A DNA stretch of 64,000 nt. Origin: Mycobacterium sp. (GTDB lineage: Bacteria > Actinomycetota > Actinomycetes > Mycobacteriales > Mycobacteriaceae). The stretch spans positions 62,001 through 126,000 of the forward strand of contig JAKFVT010000026.1 of the NCBI GenBank assembly GCA_021732005.1, given 5' to 3'. Under the pieces are notes generated by a model that was not told the origin of the DNA, ran no database searches, and worked only from the letters and a program-made list of their open reading frames with translations. Positions 53,858 through 63,478 of this stretch are shown here, piece after piece (positions within the stretch are counted from its first letter, which is position 1; each line of letters starts with the position of its first letter). The position numbers were made by a program, and so were the translations under genes.

Positions 53858-54343
53858 TCAGGCCGGCGGCCACACCAAACGGAGCCCGGCATCGTCGGCC
53901 GGTTCACCGGCAGCGGCCGCGAAAGCGTCCAGCGCGGTGATGACCGAGTTGCGCTCCGTGGCGTTCATGGTGCGCAGGACCCGGGTGATAGCGCGACGCC
54001 GGTGGCGGGTGACCTTCCGAACCAACTGCCTGCCCTCGGCGGTCAAGGACAGCGAAATGTTGCGCCGGTCTGCTGCGGAATCCTGCCGGTGCAGGAAGCC
54101 GGCCTTGATCAGCCGGTCGCAGATCCGGCTGGCGTTGGACGGGCTGATCTCCAACGCCGCCGCTACCGAAGCGAGATTCAGTGGGCCGCGGGTGTCGATC
54201 ATCACCAGCACCCGAAGCTGCGGAACCGTGACCACTTCAGAGATATCGGCTATCGAGGCGGCCGCGATGCCTACCAAGGCGCGCGAGGCGCGTAGCACCG
54301 CGTCGACGTCGGCCGCCGACGGCCCGTCGCCCGCCTCGTTCAT
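53858..54343 (-). CDS. MarR-family regulator (paralogue 1)
   Basis: Protein of 161 residues with winged helix: VPQLRVLVMIDTRGPLNLASVAAALEISPSNASRICDRLIKAGFLHRQ, followed by wing DRRNISLSLTAEGRQLV. Clearly paralogous to the MarR at 56368-56859 over the whole length. ATG 54343 follows GAGGGGGC. An inverted repeat CTGGCA-TTC-TGCCAG lies 18 bases upstream. It probably controls itself and neighbouring oxidoreductase genes. Confidence 0.88.
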   Translation of the reverse strand: MNEAGDGPSAADVDAVLRASRALVGIAAASIADISEVVTVPQLRVLVMIDTRGPLNLASVAAALEISPSNASRICDRLIKAGFLHRQDSAADRRNISLSLTAEGRQLVRKVTRHRRRAITRVLRTMNATERNSVITALDAFAAAAGEPADDAGLRLVWPPA

Positions 54344-54360
54344 CGCCTGCCCCCTCACCC

Positions 54361-54375
54361 CTGGCATTCTGCCAG
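54361..54375. promoter_or_regulatory. Inverted repeat upstream of MarR paralogue 1
   Basis: CTGGCA-TTC-TGCCAG is a perfect 6-3-6 inverted repeat 18 bases before the MarR start, in the 130-base gap between this gene and the Ddn-like gene. Position and size suit an autoregulatory site. Confidence 0.5.
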
Positions 54376-54473
54376 TCGTCACAGGCGGCGCGACCGCCGC
54401 GAGAACGGCCGGACTGGACGAACAGTTTTCGCGCAACGCTTCGGCGGCAACTCGGGAGTCGTGTCCGATCAAC

Positions 54474-54968
54474 TCATTGACCTGGTTTACCCAGCGGAAT
54501 GAATCTGATGAACGGCAACTGTCGACCGACAGCGCGGAAGTCGGCCTCGGAACCATCGACGGAGAATCCCATCAAACGGGGCAGAAGGTGCCGGGCCAGT
54601 CCGCGGTGTTGTGCGGCGTATTGAGCGAAGATCTCCGCGCCGTCGTCGCGGGAAAGCGGCATCGCAGTCACGGGTAGCGTTCGTGTGCCGACCTGGATGC
54701 CCACCTTGGCGGTCTGCAGGACGTTGCGATACCAGCCTGCGGTGGGTCCCCATCCTGAGGCGACGACATAGCTCCCATCGGCTGGATCGTGAGTCACCAC
54801 CTCCAGGACGGTTCGATGCTGCTTACCGGAGATTCGCCCGATGTGATTGAGCAACAACAGGCGATCACCGAAGACCCACCCGAAGCCGCACCTGTAGAGG
54901 TAGACAGGCAGACGAAACAACAACCGGCGCAATCCTCTTGGCGGGCGGACCTGCCGCACTCTCTTCAT
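54474..54968 (-). CDS. Ddn/nitroreductase-family protein (DUF385)
   Basis: Protein of 164 residues. LLLLNHIGRISGKQHRTVLEVV and YVVASGWGPTAGWYRNVLQ match the F420-dependent Ddn family core. The N-terminus is basic and hydrophobic (RLLFRLPVYLYRCGFGWVFG), maybe peripheral to the membrane as in Ddn. Substrate unknown; second Ddn-family gene in the window (other at 15180). Lies 39 bases downstream of the flavin monooxygenase gene in the same direction. Confidence 0.85.
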   Translation of the reverse strand: MKRVRQVRPPRGLRRLLFRLPVYLYRCGFGWVFGDRLLLLNHIGRISGKQHRTVLEVVTHDPADGSYVVASGWGPTAGWYRNVLQTAKVGIQVGTRTLPVTAMPLSRDDGAEIFAQYAAQHRGLARHLLPRLMGFSVDGSEADFRAVGRQLPFIRFIPLGKPGQ

Positions 54969-55007
54969 GGCTCGCCCCTTGTTCAGATCGATGACCGTCG
55001 GGTGTCG

Positions 55008-56186
55008 TCACATCGGATAGTCGGGCAATTCGATGTCGTCCCGCAGGCTATGGGAGGCGATCAGGTCGAACACCGGACGGAAACCCATGGCCCGCATTAC
55101 CAGATGTCGAACCCGAATCCCGCACTCCGTCTTCGTCGCGAACACCGCAAGTAATTTTTCGGCGGCGGCCTGCTTGCCTTCGACAAAGCTGCGCATCTGC
55201 TTCTCATAAGCCCGGAAAGCACGCCGATGGTCCCCGCACGCGGACGATAGTTCCCCGGCCAGCACATAGGCTGCGGCCATGGCCAGACCAGTGCCCTCGC
55301 CTGCAAGCGGGGAGACGCACGCAGCCGCATCCCCGACGAGCGCCACTCGACCCTGCGACCAATGATCGATGCGAATCTGACTCACGACGTCGAAGTACAG
55401 GTCCTCCGCGTCGTCGAGTGCGGCGAGCATACGTTTGCATTCCCAGCCTGCGTCTCCGAATTCGCGCCACAACAGGGCTTTTCGGGCATTGATCTCACCA
55501 GGGTCGCAGCTCTGATCCGAGCGAAACACGAACAGGAACAGGGTGCGGTTGCCGCGCAGCGCGAACCGCGCAACCGACTTTCCGGGGCGGCTGTAGGTCA
55601 CATAGACCAGTTCATCGCGTGGGCGATAGCCGTCGACCACGGCGGCCGCGACCAAACAACCCAGATAACGTTCGATGTCCGGCTGTGGCCCGAAGGCCAG
55701 TCGACGCACATTGGAGTGCAGCCCGTCAGCGCCGATGACGAGGTCGAATTCACGAGTTGTGTTGTGCGCGAGGCTGACACTGACCCCGTCGGGATGTTGA
55801 GTGATCGCCGTAATGCTGTCGTCGAAAATTGCTTCGACGTCGTGTTGGATGGCGTCGTAGATCGCGGCGGCCAAGTCGCCACGCGCCAGGCTGATCAGCT
55901 CGCCGCGGGTGGCTCGGCGGAATCCGTCGACGTTCAGAGTGGCCAGCGCCTGTCCATCGGACCCGACTTCACGCAACGTCTGAAGCTGATAGCCGGCACG
56001 CTCGATTGCCGCCTGCAGACCCATCCGTTGCGCAACGCGGTAACCGACTCCCCAGAAGTCGATCAGGTATCCGCCGGTCCGAAAGTGAGGCGCGCGCTCG
56101 ATCAGAGTGGGCTCGTGGCCGCTTCGTTGCAACCAGTACGCGAGAGTCGGGCCGGCCACTCCGGCGCCACTGACCGCGACCTTCAT
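55008..56186 (-). CDS. FAD-dependent monooxygenase (PHBH/TetX type)
   Basis: Protein of 392 residues. FAD motif GAGVAG (7-12), the DG motif VIGADGLHSNVR (near 165) and the GD motif ALVGDAAACVSPLAGEGTGLAM (near 280) define group A flavin hydroxylases. Similar to TetX-like and aromatic hydroxylases. ATG 56186 gives the standard start MKVAVSGAG; ATG 56195 is in frame. A GCAACAGTTGC repeat sits about 40 bases upstream, so a MarR/TetR protein may control it. Confidence 0.9.
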   Translation of the reverse strand: MKVAVSGAGVAGPTLAYWLQRSGHEPTLIERAPHFRTGGYLIDFWGVGYRVAQRMGLQAAIERAGYQLQTLREVGSDGQALATLNVDGFRRATRGELISLARGDLAAAIYDAIQHDVEAIFDDSITAITQHPDGVSVSLAHNTTREFDLVIGADGLHSNVRRLAFGPQPDIERYLGCLVAAAVVDGYRPRDELVYVTYSRPGKSVARFALRGNRTLFLFVFRSDQSCDPGEINARKALLWREFGDAGWECKRMLAALDDAEDLYFDVVSQIRIDHWSQGRVALVGDAAACVSPLAGEGTGLAMAAAYVLAGELSSACGDHRRAFRAYEKQMRSFVEGKQAAAEKLLAVFATKTECGIRVRHLVMRAMGFRPVFDLIASHSLRDDIELPDYPM

Positions 56187-56222
56187 GCTCGGCATCCGCC
56201 CATTGAACGAACATAGCACTAT

Positions 56223-56233
56223 GCAACAGTTGC
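56223..56233. promoter_or_regulatory. Short palindrome GCAAC-A-GTTGC in the monooxygenase promoter
   Basis: Perfect 5-1-5 inverted repeat, flanked by AT-rich TAT/TATA (56220-56237), between the divergent monooxygenase and MarR genes. Its core AACAGTTG recurs in the spacer before the desaturase operon at 59529-59552. Confidence 0.45.
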
Positions 56234-56367
56234 TATAAGCACGCACAGATTTTTACCAGCCGTCATCCGTGGACGGCCGTGGGCTGTCACACCGAGTGGT
56301 GGTTGCGTTCGGGCGGAGCATCCATCCGTAGAGTGCGAGAGACGTTCGTCAGCAAGGGAGGACCGCG

Positions 56368-56859
56368 ATGACCGTTCGCAACGAGCCGGCTGGAGAGGAT
56401 TCGCCGGACGCCATCACCGACGCATTACTGACCGCGTCACGGCTGCTGGTTGCGATCTCGGCCCGCTCGATCGCCCACGTAGACGAGACGATCACCATCC
56501 CGCAGTTCCGCACGCTGGTGATTCTGTCCGCCCGTGGCGCGGTTAACGTGGCCACCCTGGCCGGTCTTCTCGACGTGCAACCCTCCACAACCGGCCGCAT
56601 GGTCGAGCGTCTGGTCACCGCGGGGCTCATCAGCCGTCAGGCGCATCCGGATTCGCGGCGCGAACTCTTGGTGGATTTGACTCCGCGCGGGCGGGAGATC
56701 GTGCGAGCGGTGACCGCGTACCGGCGCAAGGAGATCGCTCACGTCGTCGAGAACATGCCGGAGCGCGAGAGGCACGGCCTGGTCCGTACCTTGACCGCAT
56801 TCACCGCTGCCGGTGGTGAACCCGCGGCTCGCCTGGAAGTTCACGGGTTTCTGGTCTGA
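56368..56859 (+). CDS. MarR-family regulator (paralogue 2)
   Basis: Protein of 163 residues. IPQFRTLVILSARGAVNVATLAGLLDVQPSTTGRMVERLVTAGLISRQ is the winged helix; RRELLVDLTPRGREIV is the wing. ATG 56368 follows AAGGGAGGACCGCG. Divergent from the flavin monooxygenase and convergent with the desaturase gene (10-base gap). Closest relative in the window is paralogue 1 at 53858; the two likely arose by duplication around the oxidoreductase genes. Confidence 0.9.
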   Translation: MTVRNEPAGEDSPDAITDALLTASRLLVAISARSIAHVDETITIPQFRTLVILSARGAVNVATLAGLLDVQPSTTGRMVERLVTAGLISRQAHPDSRRELLVDLTPRGREIVRAVTAYRRKEIAHVVENMPERERHGLVRTLTAFTAAGGEPAARLEVHGFLV

Positions 56860-56869
56860 CCCGAGTCGA

Positions 56870-58258
56870 TCAGTCGCGTCCGCGCGGCGGCGGCTGGACC
56901 TCGACACCGCCGGAGTCGTGCTCCGGGCCGGCGTCGGGATGTTCGGCAGGCACCCGCTCCCGGAAACGTGCCGCCTCACTGGGAGCTGTTGGCGGGTTGC
57001 CGCCGTCACCCTGATAGGGTCCCGGCTTCGGCCGCGGCTTGCCACCCGGGAAGGACAGTCGAAAAATGGTGCGCTGCACCGAAAGCCACTGCTTGGAGAA
57101 CGGGCCTGAGTTGTAGGGCAGTTCGTAGCGCTCACAGATGTCTTTGATCTTGGGGGCGATCTCGGAGTACCGGCTGCTAGGCATGTCGGGGTACAGGTGA
57201 TGCTCCACTTGATATCCGAGATTGCCGCTGATGAGGTGGAACAGCGGGCTGCCCTCGATGTTGGCCGCACCGATCAGTTGCCGCACGTACCAGCCGCCCC
57301 GCGTTTCGTCGGCAACTTCTTCTTCGCTGAACGTGTACGTCTGATCTGGGAAATGTCCGCAGAAGATGATGGCGTTCGACCACACGTTGCGGATCACATT
57401 GGCCAGCGCATCGGCGGCGAGAGTCCGCAGGAACGTGCTCTCGACGCCGGGTAGGACACGATCGAGAACTGTTGCCGCCGAACCTATCCGGCCTCCCGAG
57501 AGCTGTCGCAGCCGTCGGCCGAGGCGCGACCGGGCGGGCTGCTCGAGCCGCCCGCGCAGCGCGATCTGGGTCAGCGCGAACGCTCCTGCGCTGATGGTGG
57601 GCCAGCCGAGGTAGTCCTTGATCACCTGAGCACGTGCCTTACCGGTGATTCCTCTCAGTTCTGAGCGCACCTCGGCCCACGGCTTCTCGCCGCGCTGGGC
57701 GGCGCGGAAGTCGATGTCGTGCACGGCAACACCCCACTCGAACAACATCATCAGCAGGAAGTTGAATACCGGCTGGGCCAGCCACACCGGGTGCCAAGGC
57801 TGATTCGGGTCGATGCGCATGATCTCGTAGCCGAGGTCTCGGTCCTTGCCGCGGATGTTGGTGTAGGTGTGGTGGACGTAGTTGTGCGAGTGCTTCCAGG
57901 CCTTGGCGGTGGACGCCGTGTCCCAGTCCCACACCGAGGAATGGACGTCGGGGTCGTTCATCCAGTCCCACTGACCGTGCAGGATGTTGTGGCCCAACTC
58001 CATGTTCTCCAAGATCTTCGCCATGCTGAGACAGGCCGTGCCCAGCACCCAGGCGGTACGCGACCGTGACGCCAGTAACAACACCCGTCCCACGACCACG
58101 ATCTGGCGCTGGGCGGTGATCACCGACTTGATGTAATGGCGGTCGCGATCGCCCAATTCGGCGAACACCTCGTCGTGGATGGCGTCGAACTCCTGCGCGA
58201 GCTTCTCGAGCTCCCGATCGGTCAGACGTGCGAGCGGGCTCTCGATGGTGGTGCTCAT
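56870..58258 (-). CDS. desA3: Membrane stearoyl-CoA 9-desaturase (DesA3-like)
   Basis: Di-iron membrane desaturase of 462 residues. Three histidine boxes: GHNILH, HSHNYVHH and QVEHHLYP, plus a further His in FCGHFPD. DesA3 makes oleic acid from stearoyl-CoA with electrons from the adjacent reductase. ATG 58258 follows AAAGGATC; stop is 10 bases from the MarR gene stop. It is slightly longer than M. tuberculosis DesA3 because of a proline-rich, charged C-terminal tail (about 35 residues). Confidence 0.93.
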   Translation of the reverse strand: MSTTIESPLARLTDRELEKLAQEFDAIHDEVFAELGDRDRHYIKSVITAQRQIVVVGRVLLLASRSRTAWVLGTACLSMAKILENMELGHNILHGQWDWMNDPDVHSSVWDWDTASTAKAWKHSHNYVHHTYTNIRGKDRDLGYEIMRIDPNQPWHPVWLAQPVFNFLLMMLFEWGVAVHDIDFRAAQRGEKPWAEVRSELRGITGKARAQVIKDYLGWPTISAGAFALTQIALRGRLEQPARSRLGRRLRQLSGGRIGSAATVLDRVLPGVESTFLRTLAADALANVIRNVWSNAIIFCGHFPDQTYTFSEEEVADETRGGWYVRQLIGAANIEGSPLFHLISGNLGYQVEHHLYPDMPSSRYSEIAPKIKDICERYELPYNSGPFSKQWLSVQRTIFRLSFPGGKPRPKPGPYQGDGGNPPTAPSEAARFRERVPAEHPDAGPEHDSGGVEVQPPPRGRD

Positions 58259-58274
58259 TGGGGATCCTTTCCGA

Positions 58275-59372
58275 TCACAGTTCGAGTTCGAGGTCGCCTT
58301 CGGCGGTGTGAATACAGATGCGCACGTCCTGGCCGGTCGGCTCAGTGACATCACCCGAGCGCAAGTCGCGCACCTTGCCAGACTTCACCGTGCCCACACA
58401 GGTGTGGCAGATGCCGATCCGGCAGCCGAACGCAAGGTTGATCCCAGCTTGTTCCCCGGCCTCCAAAATCGGTGTGCCACCGTCACACTCGACCGTGACG
58501 TTGCTTTCGGCGAACGTCACCTTTCCGCCCTTCCCGTCGCCGGGATTGCCGCCGATCTTCGGCTGGAACCGTTCGAAGTGCAGCCGGTCAGGATTGCCCT
58601 GGTTTTGCCAGAACTCGATCAGGCCGTCCAGCAGCTCACCGGGCCCGGAGCAGAAGGCTTCCCGGTCTCGCCAGTCCGGGCATGATTTTTCGACCTCGTC
58701 GGGCGTCAACCGACCGCGCTCGGAGGTGAGGCGGATATCCAGCTGCAGACCCGGGTGCCGGTGCTCGAGATCTTCCAACACCGGCAGGAACATGACGTGA
58801 TCGCGGTAGCGGTCGGAGTGCAGCACCACGACGTCGCTGAGCTCATCTCGGTGGTCGAGGCTGCGGAGCATGCTGATGATCGGTGTGATGCCGCTGCCCG
58901 CGCTGATGAACATCATTTTCGCGGGCAACGGATCCGGGAGTGTGAAGACACCCTCGATGTCACCGAGGCGCACCACGTCACCGGGCTGGATCTTGTGCAC
59001 GAGATAGGGCGACACCACGCCGGTATCGACTTTCTTGGGCGTGACGCTGATCAAACCGTCCTCCGGGCGCGGATCGGATGTCAGTGAATAAGCGCGCCAG
59101 TGATAGCGGCCGTCGATGACCAGACCGAGACGCACGTACTGGCCTGGTTGGTGACCGGGCCATTCGTAGCTCGGGCGAATCAGCACGCTGGCGGCTTCAG
59201 ACCCCTGCGGCTCGACGCGCTCCACGCGGCCGCGCAATTCCTTGGTCGTCCACAGCGGATTGACCATTTCCAGGTAGTCGTCCGGTCGTAGTGGGCTGAA
59301 CAGATGCTGGACGGCGCGCAACAACAGCCGACGGCCTCGTGGCACCGGTGGCTGCGCACCTCGTTCGGCCAT
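58275..59372 (-). CDS. Ferredoxin-NAD(P) reductase partner of DesA3 (Rv3230c-like)
   Basis: Protein of 365 residues with flavin barrel (HWRAYSLTSDP), NAD(P) domain (ISAGSGITPIISML, FCSGPGELL) and C-terminal 2Fe-2S domain (CRIGICHTC, fourth cysteine in ICIHT). In M. tuberculosis Rv3230c supplies electrons to DesA3. The desaturase gene starts 16 bases after its stop, so both are one operon. ATG 59372; the frame extends upstream to 59480 without conserved residues. Confidence 0.92.
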   Translation of the reverse strand: MAERGAQPPVPRGRRLLLRAVQHLFSPLRPDDYLEMVNPLWTTKELRGRVERVEPQGSEAASVLIRPSYEWPGHQPGQYVRLGLVIDGRYHWRAYSLTSDPRPEDGLISVTPKKVDTGVVSPYLVHKIQPGDVVRLGDIEGVFTLPDPLPAKMMFISAGSGITPIISMLRSLDHRDELSDVVVLHSDRYRDHVMFLPVLEDLEHRHPGLQLDIRLTSERGRLTPDEVEKSCPDWRDREAFCSGPGELLDGLIEFWQNQGNPDRLHFERFQPKIGGNPGDGKGGKVTFAESNVTVECDGGTPILEAGEQAGINLAFGCRIGICHTCVGTVKSGKVRDLRSGDVTEPTGQDVRICIHTAEGDLELEL

Positions 59373-59528
59373 GTCACTGTCCCTCCCCGCGTATGTGAGC
59401 CGCACCACAGGGCCCGTTGGTGTGTTGCCGCCATCAGTGGGGGTGAAACCGATCTGCCGGTTCTCACAGGGACGCGACACGAGAGCCGCGCCAGGCCAGC
59501 CGGCCGTCGGACCGAGTCGTGCTGCGAT

Positions 59529-59548
59529 CAGTTGCTGTACGACAACTG
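59529..59548. promoter_or_regulatory. Palindrome upstream of the desaturase-reductase operon
   Basis: CAGTTG (59529-59534) and CAACTG (59543-59548) frame a central GTAC, making a 20-bp palindrome with two mismatched pairs. AACTGTT continues to 59550. The AACAGTTG core matches the element at 56223-56233. The nearby TetR gene (59630-60259) is the obvious candidate binder. Confidence 0.45.
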
Positions 59549-59629
59549 TTTGTGACTCACGTCAACGCTGCTCGCGCAGGACCCGCATGGCGGTGCGGTG
59601 CTGCTAACCGTCGGCGCCCAGAACCCGTG

Positions 59630-60259
59630 TCACCGCTTCGCAACGGCATGCCACGCCAAGTCGGCGATGGCCGCGCAGTAATGCTCGGCGATCGGATCGC
59701 GGGTGTAGAGCGCACGTACGTTGATCGGGGCGAGGACGAGCTGCATCGCGGCGATCGTGTCGACGCCGTCTCGCAGCTCGCCGCGCGCCGCGGCCCGGTC
59801 GAACACCGACCGGATACTCGCGAACCGCCGCATCCAGAACGCCATCCGGGTGTCGTCTGCGAACGCGGCGCGGTCGTCCACCACCAACGCCCGCAGCAGA
59901 CTGCGACCGACCGTGTCGTTGACCTGCTGGGCCACCACCGTGGCCAGGGCCTGCAGGTCGGTGCGCAGGGATCCCGTGTCCGGTGCGGTGAGGACGTCGT
60001 TGCTCCAGAACAAGAGCGCCTCGAGGGCGAGCCGACTGCCGTCTCCCCAGTATTTGGTGACCAATGCTTCGTCGATCTTGTGCCGAGAGCACATCGTTGG
60101 GACGTCGAACCGCTCCAAGCCCCACCGGGTCAGCTCGTCATAGGCGGCTTTCATCACCGTGTGCCGGACGTCGTCGGGGACGCCGGCGTCCGTATGCTCC
60201 GAGTCGCCTTCGATTGGTCGACCTCCATCCCTGCCGCTCGTCAGCTGCCAGTCAACCAC
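59630..60259 (-). CDS. TetR-like regulator
   Basis: Protein of about 209 residues from GTG 60259. The N-terminal DNA-binding region is VRHTVMKAAYDELTRWGLERFDVPTMCSRHKIDEALVTKYWGDGSRLALEALL, a somewhat diverged TetR helix-turn-helix; the rest (VFDRAAARGELRDGVD, ALYTRDPIAEHYC) is typical TetR_C. ATG 60154 would cut into the domain; the exact start is uncertain. Located upstream of the desaturase-reductase operon in the same direction, so it may control it. Confidence 0.78.
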   Translation of the reverse strand: MVDWQLTSGRDGGRPIEGDSEHTDAGVPDDVRHTVMKAAYDELTRWGLERFDVPTMCSRHKIDEALVTKYWGDGSRLALEALLFWSNDVLTAPDTGSLRTDLQALATVVAQQVNDTVGRSLLRALVVDDRAAFADDTRMAFWMRRFASIRSVFDRAAARGELRDGVDTIAAMQLVLAPINVRALYTRDPIAEHYCAAIADLAWHAVAKR

Positions 60260-60315
60260 TTCCGTCGGGCGGCTCGGAGGGGATTTCGGCGCAAGTCCCC
60301 ACAAGCTCAGTGACC

Positions 60316-60426
60316 TCAGGTGGTCGGACGGTTGACGCGCAGCGACAGGGCGATACCGCGGGCGATCGGCAGACCGAGACCGGCACCGCCGTGGTCGCGG
60401 GTGCGCCGGGCCCGGGGTCGCCGCGC
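60316..60426 (-). pseudogene. Relic of a histidine kinase C-terminus
   Basis: On the minus strand a frame open only from 60426 to a TGA at 60316-60318 reads RTRDHGGAGLGLPIARGIAL, a good match to the G2 box of the HATPase domain. Nothing of the N, G1 or H boxes is found upstream, and a TAG closes the frame at 60427-60429. This looks like the last 35 codons of a lost sensor kinase. Confidence 0.5.
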
Positions 60427-60486
60427 CTATGAGGCTCTGCACCAACGGGTTTCCTGCCCGGGCAGCAACGGCGCCGGACCGGGCGG

Positions 60487-60918
60487 TCACAGCTCCAGCA
60501 GCACCGTGACCGGGCCGTCGTTGACCAACTCCACCGCCATGTCGGCACCGAACACGCCGGTTTCGACGTGGGCGCCCAGCTCCCGCAGCGCATCGGCGAA
60601 GGCCGTGACGAGCGGCTCCGCGACGGCGCCCGGTGCCGCCGCGTTCCAGGTCGGCCTGCGTCCCTTCACGGTGTTGGCGTACAGGGTGAACTGGCTGATC
60701 ACCAGGATCGGTGCGGCGGTGTCGGCCGCGGACCGTTCATCGTCGAGAATCCGCAACTGCCATAGTTTTTGGGCGAGCCGGCGGGCGATGGCGTCGGTGT
60801 CGGAATGGGTGACGCCGACCAGCGCCAGCAGGCCCTGACCGGACGGCCGGATTTCCCCGACCACCTCGCCACCCACCGAGACCGACGCCGACGTCACCCG
60901 CTGCACCAGCACCCGCAT
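60487..60918 (-). CDS. dtd: D-aminoacyl-tRNA deacylase
   Basis: Protein of 143 residues that frees tRNA from wrongly attached D-amino acids and glycine. Motifs: [15 protein letters not shown] start, SQFTLYAN (catalytic Thr region) and [11 protein letters not shown] at the C-terminus with the GPVT loop. ATG 60918; full family length. Follows the lipoprotein gene by 11 bases, so it may be translated from the same message. Confidence 0.94.
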   Translation of the reverse strand: MRVLVQRVTSASVSVGGEVVGEIRPSGQGLLALVGVTHSDTDAIARRLAQKLWQLRILDDERSAADTAAPILVISQFTLYANTVKGRRPTWNAAAPGAVAEPLVTAFADALRELGAHVETGVFGADMAVELVNDGPVTVLLEL

Positions 60919-60929
60919 AGCTGCCGATG

Positions 60930-61736
60930 CTAATGCTGGGCCTGATCCGTGCATTGGAAGGTCTGAGTGTGCGGATTGAAGTCGTACGAGAAGTTGTCGT
61001 CCGCGACGTTCTTCGAACCGTTGGGAGACCAGGCGCCGCTGTCGAAGACGAAGAGGTTCTCTTCGCGGATGCCGCCGCCCGGGATCGGGATCCCTTCGGC
61101 GGTCGGGGCGGAGAGCTTGTTCAGCGTCACCGCAGCACCGTCGGCGCAGGTGACCCATTCGTGTACACCGTGCGAGGATCCGATGTACCACACGTCGGTC
61201 GGCGCGGCGTTGGCGTCGGCCGGCGGCCGGCCGACCAGTGCGGGTTGTCCCGCCTGCCAGCCGACGACCGCGAACTGCTCTGAATTGCCCTGACCCAGCT
61301 GGATGTGCAGCACAAGATCGGCGCCGGTCGTGCGGCTGATCCGGTAGGCGCCCACGTACGGCTGAGGGTCGGCGTCGCTTCCCGGCAGGATGCCGGAACT
61401 GTCGATGTCGATGCGGTGCACCGTGCTGTCGGTGGCCACCGACACGGTGACCGTGGCACCGCCGTAGACGACCTGGGGGTCGGGCGGCGGCCGGCGCACG
61501 ACGGATACGCCCACGCGGTCGGGGGTGCCGTCGCCGCTGACGTCGACGGTCGCCACCTCTCTGCACCCGCCGATTCCGGTGCACGGGTCCGCCGGCGCGG
61601 CGGGCGGGGCCGCCGTGGCGGTGGGTGCCGCGGCGGGTTGACCGCCGGTCGGGCTGGACACCGGTGGGGTCGGCGCGGGAGTTCCACACCCGGCGAGGGC
61701 CAGACACATCAGTGTTGCGGCTGATAGCTTCCGCAT
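60930..61736 (-). CDS. Lipoprotein of unknown function
   Basis: Protein of 268 residues. Lipobox LAGC (Cys17), then a Pro/Ala/Thr-rich linker (about 18-55) and a domain with [13 protein letters not shown], resembling FG-GAP/calcium-binding repeats, and two cysteines early ([11 protein letters not shown]). ATG 61736 follows GAGGAACGAC. Located 23 bases after the vWA lipoprotein gene; the two may work together at the outer face of the membrane. Confidence 0.85.
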   Translation of the reverse strand: MRKLSAATLMCLALAGCGTPAPTPPVSSPTGGQPAAAPTATAAPPAAPADPCTGIGGCREVATVDVSGDGTPDRVGVSVVRRPPPDPQVVYGGATVTVSVATDSTVHRIDIDSSGILPGSDADPQPYVGAYRISRTTGADLVLHIQLGQGNSEQFAVVGWQAGQPALVGRPPADANAAPTDVWYIGSSHGVHEWVTCADGAAVTLNKLSAPTAEGIPIPGGGIREENLFVFDSGAWSPNGSKNVADDNFSYDFNPHTQTFQCTDQAQH

Positions 61737-61759
61737 GTCGTTCCTCGATCCGCCGATTC

Positions 61760-63478
61760 TCACGCGACTCCGACGAAGTAGGCCTTCGTGACTTTGAGGG
61801 TGGTCAGCGGCCCGCTGGTGCCGCCGATCTGCATGGTCCATCCGTTAGGGCCTTTTGTGATCCCGTAGTCCGGGTTTGCCGGCCCCCAGGCGATGAGGTA
61901 GTCGGCCTTCACGCTGCCGCCCGCGCAGGAGAACTGCCCCACGTAGTCGACGTGCTGGTCTTGACCGGACCACGACCCGCCGTTGCGGGCCCGGCATTGG
62001 GTCCCGTCCTCCAACTCGACCGCCATCGGCCGCGGCGGACCGGACTGAGGATTCAACGGCGTGTTTGCGCCTTCGGCGGCCCGAAGCATCAGCGACTTCT
62101 TGAACGGGTCCACCAGGCACATGACGTACGCTCCCCCGGCGGTCGGCCAGCAGGCATCTCCGGAATCTGCCGTCGTGCCGCAGAATCGGACTCCCGTCGT
62201 GACGTCGTAGGGCGACGGTTCGGGATAGCTGCAGTCGATCGTCTGATCACGCATACTCTGGTCCTTCTGATACCCCGGCATCGTGTTCCCCTGCCCGTCA
62301 ACAGGCTTCAGCACGATCTGTTCGGGGACCGCGGCGGTGGCGCGGGGTTTGCAGCGGCACAGGACGATTGTCTTGATGGTTCCGGCCAGGCCGCCGTTCG
62401 CATCGGCGAAGCCCTCGACGTCCATTCGGTATGCGGTGTCGCCGTTGGGATCGGCGTCGAAAACCACCGTGGTCGTGCCATCCGGATTCTTCGTGCTCGC
62501 CAGCGGCGGTCCGTACAGTTGGCCGGCCCTGGCCACCTGCGCCCCGACCGTGAGACCGTCGATCGTCCGGCCGCCCTGGTTTGGACGGATGAAATCCAAT
62601 GTGCCGTCGACGAACCCGAAGTCGCAGTCGCGCCACACCACGACGACGGTGCCCTTGCCGTCCGTAACCGGAAAGTCGGCATGCTTGGCCCGGATGTCGG
62701 CGATCGAGGCACCTAAACCGATCCCGAAGATGCCGCTGTTGCTCAGCGACGCGTTGGCCTGCTCGAGATTCTGGGTGGCGAGCAGCCGCGCCGCGAGTTG
62801 GTCGGCGTTGGCGGCCTGGACGAACAACCCACCGGTCGCCTCGGCGATGCACCGCAGCTGATCGGCCGCGGGTCCGTCGATCTTGAAACCCACCGTGGAG
62901 ATCGTCAGTCCGGGGTGTGACTGCTTGAGCTGTGCGGCGGTGTCGCACGGAGGCGTGTCGCAGGTGTCTTCACCGTCGGAGACCAAGACGATCGCCTGCG
63001 GCGTGGCGTCGGCGGGCAACTGCGCCGCTGCCGATCGCAGCGCCAGACTGATCGGTGTGTAGCCCGACGGCGCGATGCGATCGATCGCCGAGCCGACTGC
63101 CGGGCGATCGAGCCGGCCCAGCGGGACTAGCGTCGTCACATCACGGCACCCGGCCGGCTTGTCGGCGTCGGCCGATCCGGTCGTCGTGCCGTACGTCTGC
63201 AGCGCGATTGCCGAGCTGTCGGGCAGCGCGTCGACCAGACCGTGCGCTGCCCTCTTGGCCGCATCGATGCGCGGACCTGGTGCATCCGACTGGGTCATCG
63301 AACCCGACCCGTCCAGGATGAGCACCGTCGGCACGGACGGGGGCGACGGTGCCGCCGAGACGGCGGGCGCCGAGGTTGTCGACGCCGGGCCGCTCGAACC
63401 CGGCTGGGTTCCCGGCGAACAACCGGGCGCCAGCACCATCACACACGCCGCCAACACCAGCGTCCGCAGCTGAAACAT
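61760..63478 (-). CDS. Von Willebrand factor A-domain lipoprotein
   Basis: Protein of 572 residues. Signal with a weak lipobox (APGC, Cys20). The vWA domain (about 50-235) has the metal-site DGSGS (56-60), a Thr in GYTPI and the Asp of VSDGEDT. A Cys-rich C-terminal half (about 250-572) with at least ten cysteines may form a disulfide-stabilised domain. Such proteins bind ligands or organise cell-surface complexes. ATG 63478 is at the lipoprotein signal; the frame extends to 63547 without support. Confidence 0.88.
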   Translation of the reverse strand: MFQLRTLVLAACVMVLAPGCSPGTQPGSSGPASTTSAPAVSAAPSPPSVPTVLILDGSGSMTQSDAPGPRIDAAKRAAHGLVDALPDSSAIALQTYGTTTGSADADKPAGCRDVTTLVPLGRLDRPAVGSAIDRIAPSGYTPISLALRSAAAQLPADATPQAIVLVSDGEDTCDTPPCDTAAQLKQSHPGLTISTVGFKIDGPAADQLRCIAEATGGLFVQAANADQLAARLLATQNLEQANASLSNSGIFGIGLGASIADIRAKHADFPVTDGKGTVVVVWRDCDFGFVDGTLDFIRPNQGGRTIDGLTVGAQVARAGQLYGPPLASTKNPDGTTTVVFDADPNGDTAYRMDVEGFADANGGLAGTIKTIVLCRCKPRATAAVPEQIVLKPVDGQGNTMPGYQKDQSMRDQTIDCSYPEPSPYDVTTGVRFCGTTADSGDACWPTAGGAYVMCLVDPFKKSLMLRAAEGANTPLNPQSGPPRPMAVELEDGTQCRARNGGSWSGQDQHVDYVGQFSCAGGSVKADYLIAWGPANPDYGITKGPNGWTMQIGGTSGPLTTLKVTKAYFVGVA

